Source of the DNA: Neisseriales bacterium | GTDB taxonomy: Bacteria > Pseudomonadota > Gammaproteobacteria > Burkholderiales > UBA11063 | Length of the DNA stretch: 64,000 bases | Direction of reading: 5' to 3' | NCBI GenBank assembly: GCA_008017155.1 | Contig: SSGX01000009.1 | Location: forward strand, 113,811-177,810 | Shown: piece after piece, positions 36,770 through 44,245 of the stretch | Layout: the number at the start of each line of letters is the position of its first letter | How positions within the stretch are numbered: position 1 is the stretch's first letter | Program-made: the position numbers and the translations under genes | Notes under the pieces: model-generated | The model's database searches: none | The model's input: only the letters and a program-made list of their open reading frames with translations | What the model was told of the DNA's origin: nothing

Positions 36770-37676
36770 CTATGAGGAATCAAAACGGATAGCATCACAA
36801 AGGATTATGACGCTGGCTAATGATGTATTAGCTGATTTTAATGGTAATAAGCGTATATTTGAGCAATATGATAACCCCTATGATAACCCTGAGTTTAAAA
36901 TACTTGATGAATTAGAAAAAAAATTTATAAGCCTAAATACAGCTAGTGATTCAGATGAGATTAACTTATTGCGTAAATTCTGTATCGAGTTTAAATTTAT
37001 ACCAGATAGGCTATACGAGCTAATGAATAAATTAGACTGGCTGAATGCTGATACTGGCGCACCAATGCCACATCTTAACGGGTTTTATTCAAGTTCATTT
37101 GAGGACTGTAAGCACTCGCCACGAACAACAAAAACAATTTATTTTTGTAATGTACACCGTTATATTGAGCTATTAATTACCGATGCTGACTTAGCCTATT
37201 TTTATAACGGCGGTAAAACAACAGAAATAAATCAAAATGATAGGGATGGTATAGCTAAAAATAGCGATAGCCCTACAACTAGAAGTATTTATGATTGTTG
37301 TTTTTCTAATGGAATAGAATATACTAGCCGTAATAATCGTGGATTCTATAAGGGGTTAAGTAAAGAACAATATTATGCAGGATTTACTAAAAGAGATTAT
37401 TTACTAAATGAAGCGATACAAAGAGGGCATAACCTGCGCCTTAGTGGTAATCTGTGGGCTATTTATGATGATGCTATTAATACTTGTAAGCTAGATAACC
37501 CTATTGACCCTTATGAGTGGTTATTTAAGCATGCAACCATTAATGATAAATTAATGGTAATTAGTAGAGAACAAAACCGAATACTATTATTGAGTGGTAC
37601 TAGGCATATAGAATACTATGATTTTATTCATGGGCTTGGTAGCTATTTTGAACGATACGGCAGACCAGTAACCTAA
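36762..37676 (+). CDS. Unknown 304-residue element protein
   Basis: Last gene of the operon behind the C4-like RNA, overlapping the previous gene by 8 bases. No motif is recognised. Two Cys/His groups stand out: FEDCKHSPRTTKTIYFCNVHRYIE (about 113-136) has a C-x-H and C-x2-H arrangement that could bind zinc, and IYDCCFSNGIEY near 181. The C-terminal half is Tyr/Asp-rich. No signal peptide or membrane helix. A terminator follows. Confidence 0.6.
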   Translation: MINYEESKRIASQRIMTLANDVLADFNGNKRIFEQYDNPYDNPEFKILDELEKKFISLNTASDSDEINLLRKFCIEFKFIPDRLYELMNKLDWLNADTGAPMPHLNGFYSSSFEDCKHSPRTTKTIYFCNVHRYIELLITDADLAYFYNGGKTTEINQNDRDGIAKNSDSPTTRSIYDCCFSNGIEYTSRNNRGFYKGLSKEQYYAGFTKRDYLLNEAIQRGHNLRLSGNLWAIYDDAINTCKLDNPIDPYEWLFKHATINDKLMVISREQNRILLLSGTRHIEYYDFIHGLGSYFERYGRPVT

Positions 37677-37684
37677 AATTATGA

Positions 37685-37716
37685 TTAACCTGATTGATAC
37701 CCGATCAGGTTTTTTT
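37685..37716 (+). terminator. Terminator, copy 1 of a duplicated sequence
   Basis: CCTGAT and ATCAGG pair across an 8-9-base loop, followed by seven T. The whole 31-base stretch recurs at 38687-38717, on the other side of the toxin-antitoxin module. Confidence 0.8.
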
Positions 37717-37717
37717 A

Positions 37718-37746
37718 TTGACATTTAGATAATTTACATATATAAT
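37718..37746 (+). promoter_or_regulatory. Consensus promoter of the RelE-type module
   Basis: TTGACA (37718-37723), 17 bases, TATAAT (37741-37746): a perfect sigma-70 promoter. AT-rich palindromic sequence around and after the -10 (TATAATTACATAATTA) is a likely autoregulatory operator. Confidence 0.85.
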
Positions 37747-37780
37747 TACATAATTAAATACACATTATAGGGGTGAAATC

Positions 37781-38047
37781 ATGAGCTTACAAGCCATATA
37801 TGCACATAAAACTATCGGTATTACTGACTTAAAACGTGGAGATACTAGTTTTATTAATGAACTAGACGAACCAATAGCAGTACTAAAACGTGATAGTGTT
37901 AAGGCTTATTTGATACCAGAAAAGTTAATGGCTTATTTTATGGATAAGCTAGAAGATATTGAACTATCAACAATAGCTAATCAACGACTACAAGAACTTG
38001 AAGAAGGTAAAACCAAAGCTATTAGCGTAGATATTAATGATTTATAA
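37781..38047 (+). CDS. Phd/StbD-type antitoxin
   Basis: An 88-residue antitoxin. The N-terminal IYAHKTIGITDLKRGDTSFINEL..PIAVLKRDSVKAYLIP is the YefM/Phd fold used for dimerisation and DNA binding; the C-terminal helix (ELSTIANQRLQELEEG) neutralises the toxin. It precedes and overlaps the toxin gene by 11 bases. GGGGTG lies before the ATG, and the perfect promoter suggests high expression under autorepression. Confidence 0.85.
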   Translation: MSLQAIYAHKTIGITDLKRGDTSFINELDEPIAVLKRDSVKAYLIPEKLMAYFMDKLEDIELSTIANQRLQELEEGKTKAISVDINDL

Positions 38048-38339
38048 ACTTGAATTTGAAGCCAAAGCTAAAAAGGAATGGGATAAACTAGACCAACCTA
38101 TAAAACGAGCTTTTAAAGAAATTTTATTGCGTAGATTAGATAACCCAATTGCACCAAAAGACAGGCTAAGCGGTACAGGTAAACATGAGTGCTATAAAAT
38201 CAAATTACGTAGCTATGGATTCAGGCTTATTTATAAGGTAGAGCATGACCGATTAATATTATTGGTTATTAGTGTTGGTAAACGTGAAAATGACGAAGTA
38301 TATAATGTAATGCATGATAGACTAGATAAGAGAGGTTAA
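38037..38339 (+). CDS. RelE/StbE-type toxin
   Basis: A 100-residue RelE-superfamily mRNA interferase. Conserved segments are YKLEFEAKAKKEWDKLD at the N-terminus, RLSGTGKHECYKIKLRSYGFRLIYKVE (about 43-69) and VISVGKRENDEVY near the end, with basic and aromatic residues typical of active RelE toxins. It overlaps the antitoxin gene by 11 bases. Confidence 0.9.
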   Translation: MIYKLEFEAKAKKEWDKLDQPIKRAFKEILLRRLDNPIAPKDRLSGTGKHECYKIKLRSYGFRLIYKVEHDRLILLVISVGKRENDEVYNVMHDRLDKRG

Positions 38340-38341
38340 AT

Positions 38342-38518
38342 ATGAAACAATCAAAACCGCGTAACTATATTGCGCTGGCATTAATGAAACGTGGCGGAGC
38401 TGGCGCACATGTCAAAAGCAATAAGGCAAAACGAACGGCAGCCAGACAGCAACTAGCCAAAGAACTAAAAAAGCCATCTGATAAATTTTCAGGTGGTTTT
38501 TTAATGAAAATTTCATAA
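38342..38518 (+). CDS. Small basic phage-type protein, 58 residues
   Basis: ATG 38342 lies two bases after the toxin stop, behind AGAGAGG. The protein (MKQSKPRNYIALALMKRGG, then HVKSNKAKRTAARQQLAKEL) is very basic. Short proteins starting KPRNxxA and rich in Lys/Arg are frequent next to toxin-antitoxin and phage genes, but I know no function. It is shorter than usual ORF cut-offs and easily missed. A terminator follows some way downstream. Confidence 0.6.
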   Translation: MKQSKPRNYIALALMKRGGAGAHVKSNKAKRTAARQQLAKELKKPSDKFSGGFLMKIS

Positions 38519-38541
38519 TTTAGATGTTTTTAACAAGCAAC

Positions 38542-38636
38542 TGGCTACATTGTTACAGAACTGGCTACAAAATGCCTTTTTAATATATTGATTTACATTT
38601 ATTATTTTGTTTGTAGCCAGATATCCAGTGTATCCA
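38542..38636. repeat. Iteron cluster B
   Basis: TGGCTACA occurs at 38542 and 38562. After an AT-rich spacer the reverse forms occur at 38612 (TGTAGCCA), 38620 (degenerate) and 38629 (TGTATCCA), 8-9 bases apart. Same boxes and same forward-spacer-reverse layout as cluster A, 8.1 kb away. Confidence 0.7.
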
Positions 38637-38686
38637 CTCAAAAATAGGGGGTTATGTTTTTATACCTATATACTCAAAAAAATGTT

Positions 38687-38717
38687 TTAACCTGATTGAT
38701 ACCCGATCAGGTTTTTT
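38687..38717 (+). terminator. Terminator, copy 2 of a duplicated sequence
   Basis: Same hairpin and flanks as at 37685-37716 except for one T fewer in the tail. Confidence 0.8.
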
Positions 38718-38736
38718 ATTATTTAGTTATTTTATT

Positions 38737-38752
38737 TTGCAATTGATTGCAA
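38737..38752. repeat. Paired TTGCAA motif, right copy
   Basis: TTGCAA-TTGA-TTGCAA, a spacer variant of the motif at 23961 and 34321. Confidence 0.4.
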
Positions 38753-38828
38753 TAAGTTTTATTAAAATGCTATAATATTATTTGTTTAGTACATTAATTA
38801 GGTGAAATTTTGAAGGAAATCACTCAGA

Positions 38829-38850
38829 AGCGACTAAGATAGCGACTAAG
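38829..38850. repeat. Right integrase arm-site pair
   Basis: Exact second copy of the 22 bases at 24054-24075: two AGCGACTAAG units with AT between. Confidence 0.6.
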
Positions 38851-38906
38851 CAATATTTTTGACCTTGAATAAAATCAATTAATTCAAATACTTAATCAGT
38901 TACATA

Positions 38907-38925
38907 ATATAACACAATATTATAT
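38907..38925. repeat. Right attachment core, 19-bp direct repeat copy 2
   Basis: Exact copy of the 19 bases at 23923-23941, with different flanking bases on both sides. It marks the probable right boundary of the element. Confidence 0.65.
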
Positions 38926-39102
38926 CTTATCTCATATGGCTAGGAAGGTTTAGTGCCATACCTGATACTAAGGAAATTGTATTTGATGAGTCTTAACGTT
39001 AATAAATCATTTGCTTTAATTTTTCCTTGTGATTATTTTATGAGTAAGGTAAAATTATTAATTATATGTCTAAAAAGTGTTTATATTTAAGGTGCAATAA
39101 TC

Positions 39103-39369
39103 ATGATAAAAAAAATTACTACATTTTTTGCTGCTACAGTAATTGTGGGATGTTCAACCGTAGATATGAATTCATTGAAGTGTAGAAATATGCAGCTTAG
39201 CAGTAAAACTACTCTTCAAGATGTCCAAAATACTTGCTTAATTTCAAGTCAGAGATTGAATTCATCAGGCTTATATGAAGTTGAATTTAGAAATGATTCA
39301 ACTCAAAAATCAGTAACGTGTGATTTTGCAACTAATTCTTCGGATGCTATTCTTAACTCATGTCACTGA
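39103..39369 (+). CDS. Small lipoprotein of unknown function
   Basis: An 88-residue lipoprotein with signal peptide and lipobox VIVGC (C17). The mature part has four more cysteines (LKCRN, NTCLI, VTCDF, SCH), suggesting disulfides. A VEF-type strand in the middle hints at a small beta domain. It is the first gene to the right of the element. Preceded by AAGGTG. Confidence 0.7.
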   Translation: MIKKITTFFAATVIVGCSTVDMNSLKCRNMQLSSKTTLQDVQNTCLISSQRLNSSGLYEVEFRNDSTQKSVTCDFATNSSDAILNSCH

Positions 39370-39404
39370 TATTTGATTGATGTTTAAATAATCATATGGT
39401 TAAT

Positions 39405-40100
39405 CTATTTTCCGATTAGAAAGATGACTTCTTGTTTATTGAAATCAAATTTACTATTCTTCCATTTAGCAATTTCACGCGTAATGATTTTTTGCCCGCT
39501 AGTCATCAGATCAACTCCCAGGCATAACTTTATTTCGGCATGGAGAGTTGATAGCATGGCTTCAAAAAGCTTCTGATTTCTAAATGGTGCTTCGATAAAG
39601 ATATGAGTGCTATTTTCTTTTAGAATTGATTGTTCAAGCTGTTTTAATTTTACTTTGCGCGCATCGGGTTCGGCTGGTAAATAACCGTGAAAGGTAAATT
39701 TTTGCCCATTAAGTCCACTTGCCATTAATGTCAGTAAAATTGAGCTAGGTCCAACGAGTGGTACAACTTCAACTCCCATTTCATGACAAACTGCAACTAT
39801 TCTGCTACCAGGGTCGGCTACTGCAGGGCAACCACAATCAGAAATTAAGCCAATGTCCTTACCAGATTTGAATGGTTCAACTAATTTACTAATATCCTGC
39901 TTATGCTTATTTAATTCTTCAATTTGTAATTGTTGTAGTGGAGTATCTAAGTTTAGCTGCTTTAAATGTGCACGTCCAGTTTTTGCGGTTTCAACTATGA
40001 AGTGCTCTAAGTGTTTGATTTGTGCGAGTTCGTTTGGTAAAAGGACAGCACTATTGATTTCCGGATTAAGGCTAGTTGGAATAAGAAAAAGTTTTGCCAT
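39405..40100 (-). CDS. RsmI-like tetrapyrrole-methylase-fold methyltransferase
   Basis: A 231-residue member of the TP-methylase fold family, related to RsmI (2'-O-methylation of C1402 in 16S rRNA). GLISDCGCPAVADPGSRIV (near 93-111) and PLVGPSSILLTLMASGLNGQKFTFHGYLP (near 123-151) match the family motifs. It is shorter than RsmI (about 280) and begins MAKLFLIPTSL rather than the RsmI GxLYVVATPIGN, so it is probably the RsmI paralogue found in some Proteobacteria, substrate unknown. Transcribed alone on the - strand. Confidence 0.8.
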   Translation of the reverse strand: MAKLFLIPTSLNPEINSAVLLPNELAQIKHLEHFIVETAKTGRAHLKQLNLDTPLQQLQIEELNKHKQDISKLVEPFKSGKDIGLISDCGCPAVADPGSRIVAVCHEMGVEVVPLVGPSSILLTLMASGLNGQKFTFHGYLPAEPDARKVKLKQLEQSILKENSTHIFIEAPFRNQKLFEAMLSTLHAEIKLCLGVDLMTSGQKIITREIAKWKNSKFDFNKQEVIFLIGK

Positions 40101-40149
40101 GTATTAGTATATATATAAAATTAATAATTATGACCATATTATAACGTAT

Positions 40150-40252
40150 ATACTCAATCATATTGAAGATTCATGGTAGGCGCGAGCAACGCAGCCTACA
40201 AGTAGTAGGTAAGAAGCGAAGCAACAACCCAAGAACTTCAACTGAATATAGA
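40150..40252. repeat. Palindromic intergenic element
   Basis: Within the 291-base gap before aroE lies a hairpin GTAGGC with GCCTAC and outer TTGAAG (40163) with CTTCAA (40236). It shares GCAACGCAGCC (40186-40196) in inverse orientation with the gap behind serS. It may belong to a dispersed palindromic repeat family; nothing coding is visible. Confidence 0.35.
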
Positions 40253-40391
40253 GCTAACAAAACTTAATAATCAATAGATCGTGCTCCCCGTTAAACATTA
40301 CAGATAATATTTGTTCTTGAAAGGTTAATATATTTTACTTACTCATTAATGGTAAAATCTTGCCTTAAAGTATATTATCTGGAATATTTAA

Positions 40392-41189
40392 ATGTATAAA
40401 TTAGCTGTAGTAGGAAATCCTATAGCGCACAGTCTTTCGCCAGTAATTTTTGCTGAATTTGCTAAGGAAACTGGCATTTCTCTTGATTATCAAAGAATTT
40501 GTGCACCGATTGATGAATTTGAGAGTGTCGTGAAGAAGTTTTTTGAGGATGGAGGGCATGCCCTTAATATAACAGCGCCATTTAAGTCGCGTGCCTATGC
40601 AATGGCGAATAAACATCTGGAGCATACAGTAATTCCGCAAACCGCAAATGTATTAATTCAGGGTAATGGTTTATTACTTGCGGATAATACTGATGGACTT
40701 GGTCTCGTGGCTGACCTTAGAAGAAATAATATCTTGTTAAACGCAAAAAACATACTAATCTTGGGTAGTGGTAGTGTTATTTTCTCCGTGCTGCGTAGCC
40801 TTGAACTTGAGCATCCGGCGCGGATCGATTTATTGATGCGAAATATCGATAAACTTGAAGATTTTATGACTAAATCATCACTAGTCGATGAATATCAGCC
40901 TGAATTAGCCTATGATCTAGTTATAAATACAACACCAAATGCGGCAGATAACCAGCTTTTTTCTCAAGTGAAAAATCTAAATTCTGGTGCATGTGCTTAT
41001 GACATGATTTATACAGCAAATAAAACTATTTTTATGCAACAGATGGAAAAAGCCAACTCAGAGATTATTTTACTAAATGGATTAGGAATGTTAATCCAGC
41101 AGGCAAGATTTGGATTTCAGCGTATGTTTGGTATTGAACCAGCAGTTGATAATTTATATCCTTTATTACAAGGGATTATTAATGCTTAG
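40392..41189 (+). CDS. aroE: Shikimate dehydrogenase
   Basis: Reduces 3-dehydroshikimate with NADPH in aromatic amino acid synthesis. 265 residues, normal length. The N-terminal substrate domain has NPIAHSLSP (shikimate-binding serines, about 9-17) and NITAPFKSRAY with the catalytic Lys (about 57-67); NTDG near 97 carries the catalytic Asp. The Rossmann domain has ILGSGSVIFS in place of the usual GxGGxxxA, a mild deviation worth noting. The next gene's ATG overlaps its stop. Confidence 0.93.
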   Translation: MYKLAVVGNPIAHSLSPVIFAEFAKETGISLDYQRICAPIDEFESVVKKFFEDGGHALNITAPFKSRAYAMANKHLEHTVIPQTANVLIQGNGLLLADNTDGLGLVADLRRNNILLNAKNILILGSGSVIFSVLRSLELEHPARIDLLMRNIDKLEDFMTKSSLVDEYQPELAYDLVINTTPNAADNQLFSQVKNLNSGACAYDMIYTANKTIFMQQMEKANSEIILLNGLGMLIQQARFGFQRMFGIEPAVDNLYPLLQGIINA

Positions 41190-42210
41190 TTTTATTCAGC
41201 TTTTTGTTGGTATGATATTTATACTGATTGCGGCAATGGTTTTTTGTAATGCATTGGAGCATTTAGGCGAGAAGCTAGGTATTTCCGAGGGGGTTACTGG
41301 CTCAATTTTTGTTGCTGTTGGTACTGCACTTCCAGAAGCTATAGTTCCACTAATTGCCTTATTTCTAGTACCAAAGAGTAGCGCTGGAGCAGGTGATGAA
41401 ATCGGAGTTGGTGCTATCATGGGGCCACCACTAATGTTATCAACTCTATCTATCGCATTGATGGCATTATCAGTACTTGGCAAGAGGGGCTTAAGCGGTG
41501 CGATCCGTCCTGAGAAAACTGGGCTTAATCGTGATTTGCGTTTTTTTACTTTTGGTTATTCACTGGCAATTTTACTCGCATTTAGTCATAATTACTTTAA
41601 TATTCAACTTATCAATGCTTTGGTCGTCATTATCTTAGGATTAAGTTATTTTATATATGTATTACAGACTATTAAAGCTTCAAGCGATTTAGTCAAAGAT
41701 GGGCATGGCACAGAAGCTGAAGATGAGCTTTATTTAACGAAGCTAATCAAAATGCCGAATAATTTATTTAGTGTAATTGCACAGGCAATTTTAGGATTTG
41801 TTGGACTTATCTATTTTGCTCATGTGTTCATTCAAGGTATTATTGGTACTGCCCAAATTATCGGTATATCAATGTTCTTGTTGTCGGTAGTATTGATTCC
41901 AGTTGCAACAGAGCTACCAGAAAAGGTGAATAGTATACTCTGGATCAGAAAAGGTAAAGATACACTTGCATTTGCCAATATAACAGGTGCTATGGTGTTT
42001 CAAGGTTTACTTTTACCGATTCTCGGGATTATCCTGACAGACTGGAAATTACCAGCTGAAAAAGCAGTTAGTTGTATTACTACTTTTGCTGCTGTAATAT
42101 GGTTATTTACGCATGCTGGTAAAAATACCCATTATAAGGTTAAACATTTTGCCGTTAATGGAGGGCTATATATCTTAAGTCTTCTAATTAGCTTGATGGT
42201 GTTCAAATGA
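41182..42210 (+). CDS. CaCA-family sodium/calcium exchanger-like protein
   Basis: A 342-residue integral membrane protein with about 10-11 helices and the two alpha-repeats of Ca2+/cation antiporters: VAVGTALPEAIVPL near 40-55 and PVATELPEKVNSILWIRKG near 235. I start it at ATG 41182, overlapping the aroE stop; a longer frame from 41110 would lie inside aroE. The transported ion cannot be told from sequence. It overlaps the next gene by 4 bases. Confidence 0.8.
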   Translation: MLSFIQLFVGMIFILIAAMVFCNALEHLGEKLGISEGVTGSIFVAVGTALPEAIVPLIALFLVPKSSAGAGDEIGVGAIMGPPLMLSTLSIALMALSVLGKRGLSGAIRPEKTGLNRDLRFFTFGYSLAILLAFSHNYFNIQLINALVVIILGLSYFIYVLQTIKASSDLVKDGHGTEAEDELYLTKLIKMPNNLFSVIAQAILGFVGLIYFAHVFIQGIIGTAQIIGISMFLLSVVLIPVATELPEKVNSILWIRKGKDTLAFANITGAMVFQGLLLPILGIILTDWKLPAEKAVSCITTFAAVIWLFTHAGKNTHYKVKHFAVNGGLYILSLLISLMVFK

Positions 42211-42920
42211 TTAATGATCAGTTTACCCGAACCAGTATCTTACTTGGTGAAGAGGGTGTAGCCAAACTAGCTGGTAAGCATGTTCTTATTGCCGGGGTTG
42301 GGGGAGTTGGTGGGTATGCAGTTGAAGCTATAGTGCGCGCTGGAATTGGTAAAGTAACAATTATTGACAATGATCTAGTTGATGTTACTAATATTAATCG
42401 CCAGTTAATTACCAATTTAAATAATGTTGGTAAACCTAAAGTTAGTGAATTTGAGAAGAGAATTATTGAAATTAATCCTAAAATAAATCTAATTGCAAAA
42501 CAGGTTTTTATTGATAACGACAATCTTGAAGAGCTTCTAGCTGATAAACCTGATTATGTTATAGACTGCATAGATACGGTAAATTCAAAATTAGCCTTAC
42601 TGATTTATTGCCTAAAAAATAAAATACCAGTAGTCTCAAGTATGGGAGCTGGTAATAGAATAGATGTAAGTAAAGCTAGATTGGCGGATATTAGTAAAAC
42701 TAAAGTTTGTGCACTTGCTAGAAATATTCGCTTGCGCCTACGAGAAAATGGAATAAAAAAAGGTCTGACTGTTATATATTCTGAGGAAGAAGCATATAAT
42801 AAACCTAAACCTAATCCAGAAGGCGGGAGACCTATAAATGGGACAATAAGCTATTTGCCAGCCCTCTTTGGTATAATGCTTTCAGGTAAAGTTCTTCAGG
42901 ATTTGATTACTTATGAATAA
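42207..42920 (+). CDS. tcdA: tRNA threonylcarbamoyladenosine dehydratase
   Basis: E1-like ThiF-superfamily enzyme that cyclises t6A37 to ct6A in tRNAs. 237 residues; the ATP-binding loop GVGGVGGYAVEAIVRAG (about 31-47) and the DNDLVDVTNINRQ motif (about 53-65) are typical, as is the late NPEGGRPINGTISYLPALFG stretch. ATGA overlap with the preceding gene and 8-base overlap with the next indicate an operon starting at aroE. Confidence 0.9.
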   Translation: MINDQFTRTSILLGEEGVAKLAGKHVLIAGVGGVGGYAVEAIVRAGIGKVTIIDNDLVDVTNINRQLITNLNNVGKPKVSEFEKRIIEINPKINLIAKQVFIDNDNLEELLADKPDYVIDCIDTVNSKLALLIYCLKNKIPVVSSMGAGNRIDVSKARLADISKTKVCALARNIRLRLRENGIKKGLTVIYSEEEAYNKPKPNPEGGRPINGTISYLPALFGIMLSGKVLQDLITYE

Positions 42921-44052
42921 TAGTTTATATGATGTGATTATTATTGGTGCTGGACCATCTGGCACCAGTTGCGCCTACAATATCAAGCGTCTAAAGCCTG
43001 ATGCTAAGGTATTGGTTGTTGATAAAGCAAGTTTTCCTCGGTATAAACCTTGTGGTGGTGGAGTCTCTCCAGAAGTTGCTAATTATCTTGATTTTTCGCT
43101 TGAACCAGCAGTAGATTACAAATGTAATCAAGTTGTAATGGTTGCCAATGGAAAAGAAATTGAAACTGATAAACACGAGCTTTGGATGGTTAGACGTGAA
43201 GTATTTGATAATTACCTACTAGAAAAGGCAAAGTCTATTGGGGTGGAATTTATTGCTAATTGTGAAGTTAAAGACATTATTAATCAAAATGAAAATAGCG
43301 CATCGGTTATAACAGAAGGTCAAAAATTTACTGGTAAGATTATTGTTCTAGCTGAAGGTGGGCGCGGAAAATTAGCAAAAAAACTTGGTATGTTATCAAG
43401 TAGCACAGTTTTGGCGGCAATGGAGTACGAGCATTATACCTCAAACCTTGATGGTAAGCTATATATAGATTTTGATTATAATAGTAGCGGCTATGCTTGG
43501 AACTTTCCTAAGTCAGATGGTTTGTCACTTGGGATAGGCGGGCATATAAAAGGTAAAGAAAAAGGGAATGTTGGATTACCTAAAAAGTTAACTAGTTATG
43601 TATCACAGTTTGAGGTTAGCCAGTTTGAAAAAAGTAATTTGCATGGACATCCAATACAATTATTTTCTGGCAAAAGCAGGCTGGTTTGTGGAAAGATTGT
43701 GTTAATTGGTGAGATTGCTGGGTGTGTTGATCCACTAACAGCTGAAGGAATTAGACCCGCAATAAAATCTGGTTATCTTGCAGCACAAAGCATAGCTAGT
43801 TATCTAAGAACTGACAAACAGAAGTGTCTAGATGATTATAATCTTATGTTTTATGAGCAAATTGGTAGTGATTTTCAGCGAGCAAGGTTTGTATCTTTTC
43901 TTCTAAATCAATACATGCATAAATTGCTACCTATACTATCTACCGAGCGTGCAATAAATGCCTTTATGGATGTATTTAGTGGTAAATCCAGTTATAAAGC
44001 AAAAATTAATCTTAAACGGGCATTTAAGTTCTGCTTAAGAGTTATCTTTTAA
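42913..44052 (+). CDS. Geranylgeranyl-reductase-like FAD oxidoreductase
   Basis: A 379-residue flavoprotein. The dinucleotide-binding GAGPSGTSCAYNIKR (about 12-26) and PRYKPCGGGVSP (about 43-54), the hallmark CGGG motif of the geranylgeranyl reductase family, are both present, followed by GEIAGCVDPLTAEGIRPAIKSG near 272-293, the second FAD-binding motif. Related enzymes reduce isoprenoid or menaquinone-type chains; the substrate here is unknown. Last gene of the aroE operon. Confidence 0.85.
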   Translation: MNNSLYDVIIIGAGPSGTSCAYNIKRLKPDAKVLVVDKASFPRYKPCGGGVSPEVANYLDFSLEPAVDYKCNQVVMVANGKEIETDKHELWMVRREVFDNYLLEKAKSIGVEFIANCEVKDIINQNENSASVITEGQKFTGKIIVLAEGGRGKLAKKLGMLSSSTVLAAMEYEHYTSNLDGKLYIDFDYNSSGYAWNFPKSDGLSLGIGGHIKGKEKGNVGLPKKLTSYVSQFEVSQFEKSNLHGHPIQLFSGKSRLVCGKIVLIGEIAGCVDPLTAEGIRPAIKSGYLAAQSIASYLRTDKQKCLDDYNLMFYEQIGSDFQRARFVSFLLNQYMHKLLPILSTERAINAFMDVFSGKSSYKAKINLKRAFKFCLRVIF

Positions 44053-44245
44053 ATGATTTTAATACTTTAGATAGTTGGTTTCGTGTATTAATCATCATTA
44101 AGACTTATATGACTATAAACTAATTAATTTACTCTAGCTTAACTGATACCTCTTGATTTATTGGGGTATTACAAGATTTGAAAGTATGTTAAAATGTTTA
44201 GCTTATAATTATTTCAAACAGTTTTACTACTATCTATAACTATAT

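Larger units (their letters stand above)
23923..38925. mobile_element. Integrated P4/PICI-like satellite element, about 15.0 kb
   Basis: The element is bounded by the 19-bp core repeats and, just inside them, by 22-bp repeats that look like integrase arm sites. It contains an integrase next to the left end, an AlpA-like gene, TOPRIM primase and DUF927 helicase, a second integrase, a Nu1-like small terminase candidate, a C4-type RNA candidate and two toxin-antitoxin modules. It has no capsid, tail or large-terminase genes. That combination fits a phage satellite rather than a complete prophage. It lies in the upstream region of rfaE1. Confidence 0.75.
38519..39102. other. Right end of the element: iterons, terminator, attachment sites
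   Basis: This 584-base gap has no gene. In order it holds iteron cluster B (38542-38636), the duplicated terminator (38687-38717), the TTGCAA pair (38737-38752), the arm-site pair (38829-38850) and the right core repeat (38907-38925). Chromosomal sequence leading to the lipoprotein gene at 39103 follows. Confidence 0.7.

Noticed and set aside
24054..38850. The 22-bp direct repeats as the attachment core itself
   Set aside because: They lack inverted arms around a spacer and are tandem 10-mers, which fits arm sites; an outer 19-bp repeat has the core architecture. Kept as an alternative.
23923..38925. Complete prophage or integrative conjugative element
   Set aside because: No capsid, portal, tail, large-terminase, relaxase or type IV secretion genes were found.
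41110..41181. Longer N-terminus for the CaCA exchanger
   Set aside because: It would lie inside aroE; ATG 41182 overlapping the aroE stop gives the usual family start.
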